Assembly (NCBI GenBank): GCA_012032065.1
Contig: JAAURV010000091.1
Coordinates: forward strand, 1 to 9,902
Direction of reading: 5' to 3'
Source: Hyphomicrobiales bacterium
GTDB lineage: Bacteria; Pseudomonadota; Alphaproteobacteria; Rhizobiales; Aestuariivirgaceae
DNA length: 9,902 nucleotides
Position numbers and translations under genes: made by a program
Shown: positions 6,431-9,902 of the stretch, in pieces
Layout of the letters: every line of letters begins with the position of its first letter
Position numbering within the stretch: position 1 is the stretch's first letter
Notes under the pieces: generated by a model
Told to the model about the DNA's origin: nothing
The model's database searches: none
What the model saw: the letters and a program-made list of their open reading frames with translations, nothing else

Positions 6431-7887
6431 GTGCGTTTGATGTCCTTGATGGCGGGATAGATTTGCGTGTAGCGGCCGTAGGCATCCGCATAGGCAGCGC
6501 TTGCGGATTTTTCCGGAGTGATGGTCTTGGCGATCTTCGGCTTGGTGCAAATCTGCCGGTAATCGCCCTTGGTGGCCGCGATCATGCCGAGGCGCGCTGC
6601 GCCGAATGCGCCGCCCACTTCGCCGGCCGCCGGCAGATCGATCGGAATGCCGAGCACCGTGGAGACGATCTTCAACCACAGCTCGGACTTCGTGCCCCCG
6701 CCAACCGCCATCACGCGCTTGATGGAGGAGCCGCCCGCTTCGAGCGCCTCAAGACAATCCCGGAAAGCGAAGGCAATCGCGTCGAGCACCGCATGGGTCA
6801 TGACCTTCGCATCGGTCTCGTGGCCAAGGCCCATCATGAGTCCACGGATTTGCGCATCGGCCACGGGCGTGCGTTCGCCAGAGAGATAGGGAAGGAACAG
6901 AGCCGACGATGGCCCGGTGACGTTCTTGCCAAGTGCCGCGGTGAGTTTCGGCGCAGGCGTCTTCAGAACGCCCGCCAGCCACTCGATGCTGGCGGTCGCC
7001 GAGAGAATGACGCCCATCTGATGCCATGCGTTTGGAATGGAATGGCAGAAAGCGTGCACCGCTTTCCCGGCATTCGGGCTGAAGCGGTCGTTCGACACGA
7101 ACATCACGCCCGATGTGCCGAGCGAGAAGAACGCCTCGCCATTGGTGACGGCGCCCAGCCCGCAGGCCGCCGCCGCATTGTCGCCGCCGCCACCGGCAAC
7201 CACGGGCCTCTTCGGCATGCCCCAGGCTTTGGCGACGGCGGGCGTAAGCCGTCCCGTGTCGTCCGTTCCTTCGAAAAGCTCCGGCATCTGGTCGCGCCGC
7301 ATGTCGGCAGCGGCGAGCATCGCATCCGACCACTGCCGCTTCGCCACATCGAGCCAGTAGGTGCCAGCCGAATCCGACATGTCGGAGCCAAAGGTTCCGG
7401 TCATGCGGTAGCGGATGTAGTCCTTGGGCAGCAGAACTTTCGCGACATTGTCGAAGACCCTTGGCTCGTGCTTCTTCACCCAGATCAGTTTCGGCGACGT
7501 GTAGCCCGCGAGCGGAATGTTGCCGGTGATCTCGAGCGCGCGCGGCTCGCGCGCCAGAATGTCGTTGCACTCCGCGAATGAGCGCGCGTCATTCCACAAA
7601 ATGCAGGGCCGAAGAACCTTCCCCGACGCATCGAGCAAAGTCGCGCCATGCTGCTGGCCCGAAAGTCCGATGCCTTCAATCGCCGCAACCGCCTTTGGTT
7701 CTGGTTTCGCGAGCGCCTTCACAACCACTGTCGCGGCTTTCCACCAGTCTTCCGGATTCTGCTCGGACCATCCTGGAAACGGGCGCGAAACCTTCAGCGG
7801 CGCACTGGCGACGGCCACGATCTTCTGCTGGCCGTCCATGACAATGCCCTTGACCGACGATGTCCCGAAATCGAGGCCGAGATACAT
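6427..7887 (-). CDS. xylB: Xylulokinase (FGGY family)
   Basis: This 486-residue kinase phosphorylates D-xylulose with ATP to xylulose 5-phosphate, which enters the pentose phosphate pathway. The first FGGY domain opens with the phosphate loop MYLGLDFGTSSVKG (Asp6). Next come GLSGQQHG at 74-81, the substrate contact typical of xylulokinases, and PCILWNDAR at 94-102. The catalytic base is Asp236 in AGGGGDNAAA. The second domain carries FFSLGTSGV (253-261) and the ATP-binding region MAVGGGTKSELWLKI, closing with GEVGGAFGAARLG. Length matches E. coli XylB (484). The start at 7887 is preceded at 10 nt by GGAG. It is the first enzyme gene of the run, 88 nt after the MocR gene, and overlaps xylA by 4 nt. 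Confidence 0.97.
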   Translation of the reverse strand: MYLGLDFGTSSVKGIVMDGQQKIVAVASAPLKVSRPFPGWSEQNPEDWWKAATVVVKALAKPEPKAVAAIEGIGLSGQQHGATLLDASGKVLRPCILWNDARSFAECNDILAREPRALEITGNIPLAGYTSPKLIWVKKHEPRVFDNVAKVLLPKDYIRYRMTGTFGSDMSDSAGTYWLDVAKRQWSDAMLAAADMRRDQMPELFEGTDDTGRLTPAVAKAWGMPKRPVVAGGGGDNAAAACGLGAVTNGEAFFSLGTSGVMFVSNDRFSPNAGKAVHAFCHSIPNAWHQMGVILSATASIEWLAGVLKTPAPKLTAALGKNVTGPSSALFLPYLSGERTPVADAQIRGLMMGLGHETDAKVMTHAVLDAIAFAFRDCLEALEAGGSSIKRVMAVGGGTKSELWLKIVSTVLGIPIDLPAAGEVGGAFGAARLGMIAATKGDYRQICTKPKIAKTITPEKSASAAYADAYGRYTQIYPAIKDIKRT

Positions 7888-7931
7888 GGCTGTGCTGCTC
7901 CGGAGGTGGCGTGAAAGGGAGGGAAGCCCCC

Positions 7932-7960
7932 ATGTGACGGCCTTGCCGGAACTTTGTCAA
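7932..7960 (-). promoter_or_regulatory. Candidate promoter of the xylBA operon
   Basis: The 88-bp gap between the MocR stop and xylB holds a perfect -35 hexamer TTGACA on the minus strand (7960-7955). After 17 bp comes TCACAT (7937-7932), only 3 of 6 to the -10 consensus. A weak -10 would suit an activated promoter. Upstream, ATTGT at 7971-7975 and TTGTC at 7954-7958 on the plus strand resemble the pentamers found upstream of the MocR gene, so control by that regulator is conceivable. No terminator hairpin is seen here, so read-through from the MocR gene is also possible. Confidence 0.4.
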
Positions 7961-7975
7961 TCGCCGGGCAATTGT

Positions 7976-9375
7976 TCAGGCTACGCTGTGAACGCCCTCA
8001 TCCGGCGCATCGTCAAGCAGCACGTTCAGCTTCGAGAAAGCGCCGCGCAGTTTCTCGCGGGTGACAGCGCCGCCAAAGCAGATGCGCACGCCATGATCGT
8101 CAGCGCGCCGGTCGATGGCGAAAACCGATCCGCGCGTGATCCTGATGCCATGATCGAGCGCTGTCCGCGCGAATTCTCCGGGCCGCCAGTGTTCGGGGAG
8201 TTTCAGCCACATGAAGGGCGCGCCCATCTCGCATTTGAAATCGCGGCCCGCGAACGCATCGAGTGCGATCTGCCGCCGCGCCGCGTTCTCCGCGACAATT
8301 GCGTTGAGGACGCGTTCCGCGGCATCGCCTTCGATCCAGTGCCGCGCCACCTCCGCCGCAATGCCGACCGCACGGCCGCTCGCCACCGTTTGATGACGCT
8401 TCAGGGTTTCGATCTTCCCCGGAGGCGTCGTGACGAAGCCCACGCGCAGGCCCGGAGAAAGAGTCTTCGAAATGCTGGTGATGTGATAGGTGCGCTCGGG
8501 CGCCATTGTATGGATCGTGGGCGGCTGAAGCCGCGGATGGAGCAGGCGGAATATATCGTCCTCGACATGGTAATCCCATAACGCCGCGAGATGTCCACAA
8601 TCGCCTGCCGGCGTTCATGCGAAAGAGACGCCGTCGTCGGGTTCTGCAGCGTCGGCACGACGTAGAGCATGCGCGCCTCGCCAGTCCGCGCCGCGCGTTC
8701 CAGCGCTTCGGGCACGAGGCCGCCCGCGTCCATTTCAAGCGGCGCCAGTTGGAGCCCAAGATGTTTCGCGATCGGCTTGAGCGTTGGATAGTTCAAACCT
8801 TCGACGAAGAGCCGCTCGCCATGCTGGCTCAGATCGGCGAGGCAGGAGATGAGTGCCGGATGCGCGCCGGCCGTGACCACGACTTGCGACTCGTCGACCA
8901 CGATGCCGCTGCGCGCCAGCCACTTCGCTCCCATGGCGCGATGCAGCGGATGACCCTCTGGCGGCGTGTAATCGAGCAGCGCCAGCCGCGACGGCGAAGA
9001 CATGATGACCGACAACGCTTGATCGAGCTCGCGCGCAAGATCGAGATGAGGCGGCGAGGCCTGACCCAGATCGAGGATCTCGCTCTCTGCTCCCGCCGCT
9101 GCTGGAGCCATGTCGAAAGGTTGCGCCAATGCGCCCGGCATTTTGACGAAGCTGCCGCGGCCCACTTCGCCGCTGAGCAAGCCGAGCTTTTCGGCCTCCG
9201 AGTAAGCGCGGGTTACGGTTCCGGTGGTGACGCCGAGCCGCCAGGCGAGATCGCGGTGGGTGGGGAGTCTGTCGCCAGGTTTCAGAACGCCGCGCAGCAG
9301 ATCGGTTTTGAGTGCATCGGCGATGGCCTGATAGCGGGGAACGCCTGGTGTGAGCTGGGGGGACCATATTGTCAT
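7976..9375 (-). pseudogene. MocR-type (GntR wHTH + class I aminotransferase domain) regulator with one frameshift
   Basis: The first frame (ATG 9375) begins with a GntR winged helix: YQAIADALKTDLLRG, then GDRLPTHRDLAWRLGV and TTGTVTRAYSEAEKLGLLSG, about residues 15-72. An aminotransferase-like domain follows (HPLHRAMGAKWLAR, VVVTAGAHPAL, YVVPTLQNPT). Near 8566-8576 the sense shifts: YGI is followed by nonsense, while the next frame reads HVEDDIFRLLHPRLQPP, then HITSISKTLSPGLRVGFV with the PLP-binding lysine in SISK, to the stop at 7976. Restoring one base gives about 466 residues, normal for MocR proteins, which bind PLP and repress or activate a neighbouring gene. Start 9375 has no Shine-Dalgarno but a -10-like TATATT sits so close upstream that the transcript may be leaderless. 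It lies just upstream of xylBA on the same strand and diverges from the DUF1127 gene; either could be its target. Decay or sequencing error cannot be told apart here. Confidence 0.85.
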
Positions 9376-9386
9376 GGTGACAATAT
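9366..9386. promoter_or_regulatory. Perfect 8-bp inverted repeat over the MocR start codon (likely operator)
   Basis: ATATTGTC (9366-9373) and GACAATAT (9379-9386) are exact reverse complements separated by 5 nt. The repeat covers both the start codon of the regulator (9375-9373) and its -10-like TATATT (9387-9382 on the minus strand), where binding would block transcription. Autoregulation by the MocR protein is an inference. Confidence 0.6.
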
Positions 9387-9410
9387 AGCACTTGTCGGGA
9401 ATTGTCGCAA
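9382..9410 (-). promoter_or_regulatory. Candidate promoter of the MocR gene
   Basis: On the minus strand TTGCGA (9410-9405) and TATATT (9387-9382, 5 of 6) are 17 bp apart. Transcription would begin about 7 nt further on, essentially at the ATG at 9375, consistent with the lack of a Shine-Dalgarno and suggesting a leaderless message. Confidence 0.45.
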
Positions 9411-9421
9411 TGGTGTATATT
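9392..9421 (+). promoter_or_regulatory. Candidate promoter of the DUF1127 gene
   Basis: On the plus strand TTGTCG (9392-9397) and TATATT (9416-9421, 5 of 6) are 18 bp apart, leaving a leader of about 50 nt before ATG 9479. It overlaps the divergent MocR promoter, so binding in between could affect both genes. TACAAT at 9421-9426 is an alternative -10 without a good -35. Confidence 0.4.
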
Positions 9422-9478
9422 ACAATCCAACAACAATTCGGCTAGAAACCGAGACAATCGATACAATTTGGTGCGAAC

Positions 9479-9739
9479 ATGAGAGAATATGCCCTTCATA
9501 CCGCCCGTGCATCGGATCGGGCTTATCTGTTTCCCGCGCTGAGCCGGTTGCTGCGTAACTACATGACGCGGCGCAGCCTGCTCCGGCTGGAGCGGCTGGA
9601 CGACCATATCCTTGTGGATATCGGCCTCACCCGCGATGACCTGCGTTATGGCACGCGCATGCCGCTGGACGTGGACCCCATCGCCGAACTCGCCCGCATC
9701 CGCCGCGAGCGCATGGCGAAGGGGCAACCGAAGGGCTGA
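9479..9739 (+). CDS. DUF1127 family small protein
   Basis: This 86-residue basic protein is the only plus-strand gene. Its C-terminal half carries the DUF1127 signature: LLRLERLDDHILVDIGLTRDDL at about residues 34-55, shown here in two overlapping parts (LLRLERLDDH and DDHILVDIGLTRDDL). A tail follows (PIAELARIRRERMAKG) like those of longer rhizobial members. DUF1127 proteins in alphaproteobacteria have been connected with RNA turnover, phosphate and stress responses; the role of this one is unknown. ATG 9479 has no convincing Shine-Dalgarno, and a later ATG (codon 29) would drop half of the protein, so 9479 is kept. It diverges from the MocR gene across a 103-bp region packed with ATTGT/ACAAT motifs, which suggests joint control. 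Confidence 0.85.
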   Translation: MREYALHTARASDRAYLFPALSRLLRNYMTRRSLLRLERLDDHILVDIGLTRDDLRYGTRMPLDVDPIAELARIRRERMAKGQPKG

Positions 9740-9757
9740 CGATCCGGTTCGGACCTA

Positions 9758-9804
9758 GCGCATAACGCGCTCAAGTGGAATCACTTGAGCGTTCAGTTAT
9801 GCGC
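9758..9804. repeat. Nested palindrome unit 1 (GAAT loop)
   Basis: The outer arms GCGCATAAC (9758-9766) and GTTATGCGC (9796-9804) and the inner arms CGCTCAAGTG (9768-9777) and CACTTGAGCG (9782-9791) are both exact. The loop is GAAT, with a 1-nt bulge on the left and 4 nt (TTCA) on the right. It begins 18 nt after the DUF1127 stop. No run of T follows, so it is not a classical terminator, though it could still slow transcription or protect a 3' end. It resembles the intergenic palindromes common in rhizobial genomes. Confidence 0.85.
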
Positions 9805-9820
9805 CAGATTCAAATTGCTA

Positions 9821-9868
9821 GAGCACCCGGCGATCAGTTGGAATCAACTGATCGCCGATAAGGTGCTC
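9821..9868. repeat. Nested palindrome unit 2 (GAAT loop)
   Basis: The outer arms GAGCACC (9821-9827) and GGTGCTC (9862-9868) and the inner arms GGCGATCAGTTG (9829-9840) and CAACTGATCGCC (9845-9856) are exact. The loop is again GAAT, with a 1-nt bulge left and 5 nt right. It has the same plan as unit 1 with different stem sequence, and lies 16 nt after it. Confidence 0.85.
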
Positions 9869-9902
9869 GAAAATCAATAATTTAGCGCAACTTTCCGCAC
9901 TC

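Noticed and set aside
6431..6679. Extension of the xylA reading frame by about 83 codons upstream of ATG 6430
   Set aside because: It runs through the 3' end of xylB in another frame, shows no xylose isomerase sequence, and ATG 6430 matches the known N-terminus of class II enzymes.
7531..7556. GC-rich self-complementary stretch inside xylB (GCGCGCGGCTCGCGCGC)
   Set aside because: It lies within a well-conserved coding part and is explained by codon composition.
6463..7581. Long plus-strand open frame (about 372 codons) opposite xylB
   Set aside because: Arg/His-rich composition without motifs; an antisense shadow of an unambiguous xylulokinase.
7517..9558. Long plus-strand open frames opposite the MocR gene and crossing into the DUF1127 region
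   Set aside because: They oppose the recognisable winged-helix and aminotransferase sequence and run over promoter DNA; no family features.
8735..9727. Minus-strand open frame of about 330 codons covering the MocR start region and the DUF1127 gene
   Set aside because: It overlaps two recognisable genes in a different frame and has the low-complexity Arg-rich composition of a shadow.
9758..9868. Reading the nested palindromes as rho-independent terminators
   Set aside because: Neither stem is followed by a T-tract on either strand, and the two-storey bulged design is unlike simple terminators.

Overview
The window looks like chromosomal DNA of an alphaproteobacterium, most likely of the Hyphomicrobiales (rhizobial) type. 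Reasons: it is GC-rich, it carries a DUF1127 protein of rhizobial style and a DUF2161 PD-(D/E)XK protein, and it has GAAT-loop palindromic repeats. The species cannot be named from the sequence alone.

Almost all genes lie on the minus strand and read from the right-hand side to the left. In transcription order they are: a MocR-type (GntR/aminotransferase) regulator (9375-7976, one frameshift); xylulokinase xylB (7887-6427); xylose isomerase xylA (6430-5123, overlapping the xylB stop by 4 nt); a sugar isomerase/epimerase-type TIM-barrel gene broken by three small indels (5110-4054); a 73-residue one-helix membrane protein (4054-3833, coupled by TGATG); a Gfo/Idh/MocA dehydrogenase (3810-2635); a VapBC-type toxin-antitoxin pair (2582-1943) with its own promoter; a D-tagatose/D-psicose 3-epimerase family enzyme (1923-1066); a DUF2161 protein (1030-377); and the first part of a PhyH-like dioxygenase gene (350 to beyond the left edge). 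Spacings are short or overlapping, so from xylB leftwards this reads as one sugar-use operon with a toxin-antitoxin cassette inserted in it.

The inferred physiology is D-xylose to D-xylulose (XylA), then to xylulose 5-phosphate (XylB). Alongside are an NAD(P)-dependent sugar oxidoreductase and two TIM-barrel isomerase/epimerase genes that could feed other sugars, ketoses or 3-keto-sugars into the same route. No sugar transporter is visible in the window.

On the right, a single plus-strand gene for a small DUF1127 protein (9479-9739) diverges from the regulator. The roughly 100-bp divergent region is crowded with ATTGT/ACAAT pentamers spaced close to whole helical turns, plus a perfect 8-bp inverted repeat over the regulator's start codon. 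Downstream of the DUF1127 gene are two adjacent nested palindromes with the same architecture but different stem sequences, and perhaps the start of a third.

The main cautions are the four single- or double-base indels (three in the isomerase gene, one in the regulator) in otherwise well-preserved genes. They could be genuine decay or sequencing error, and the sequence alone cannot decide.
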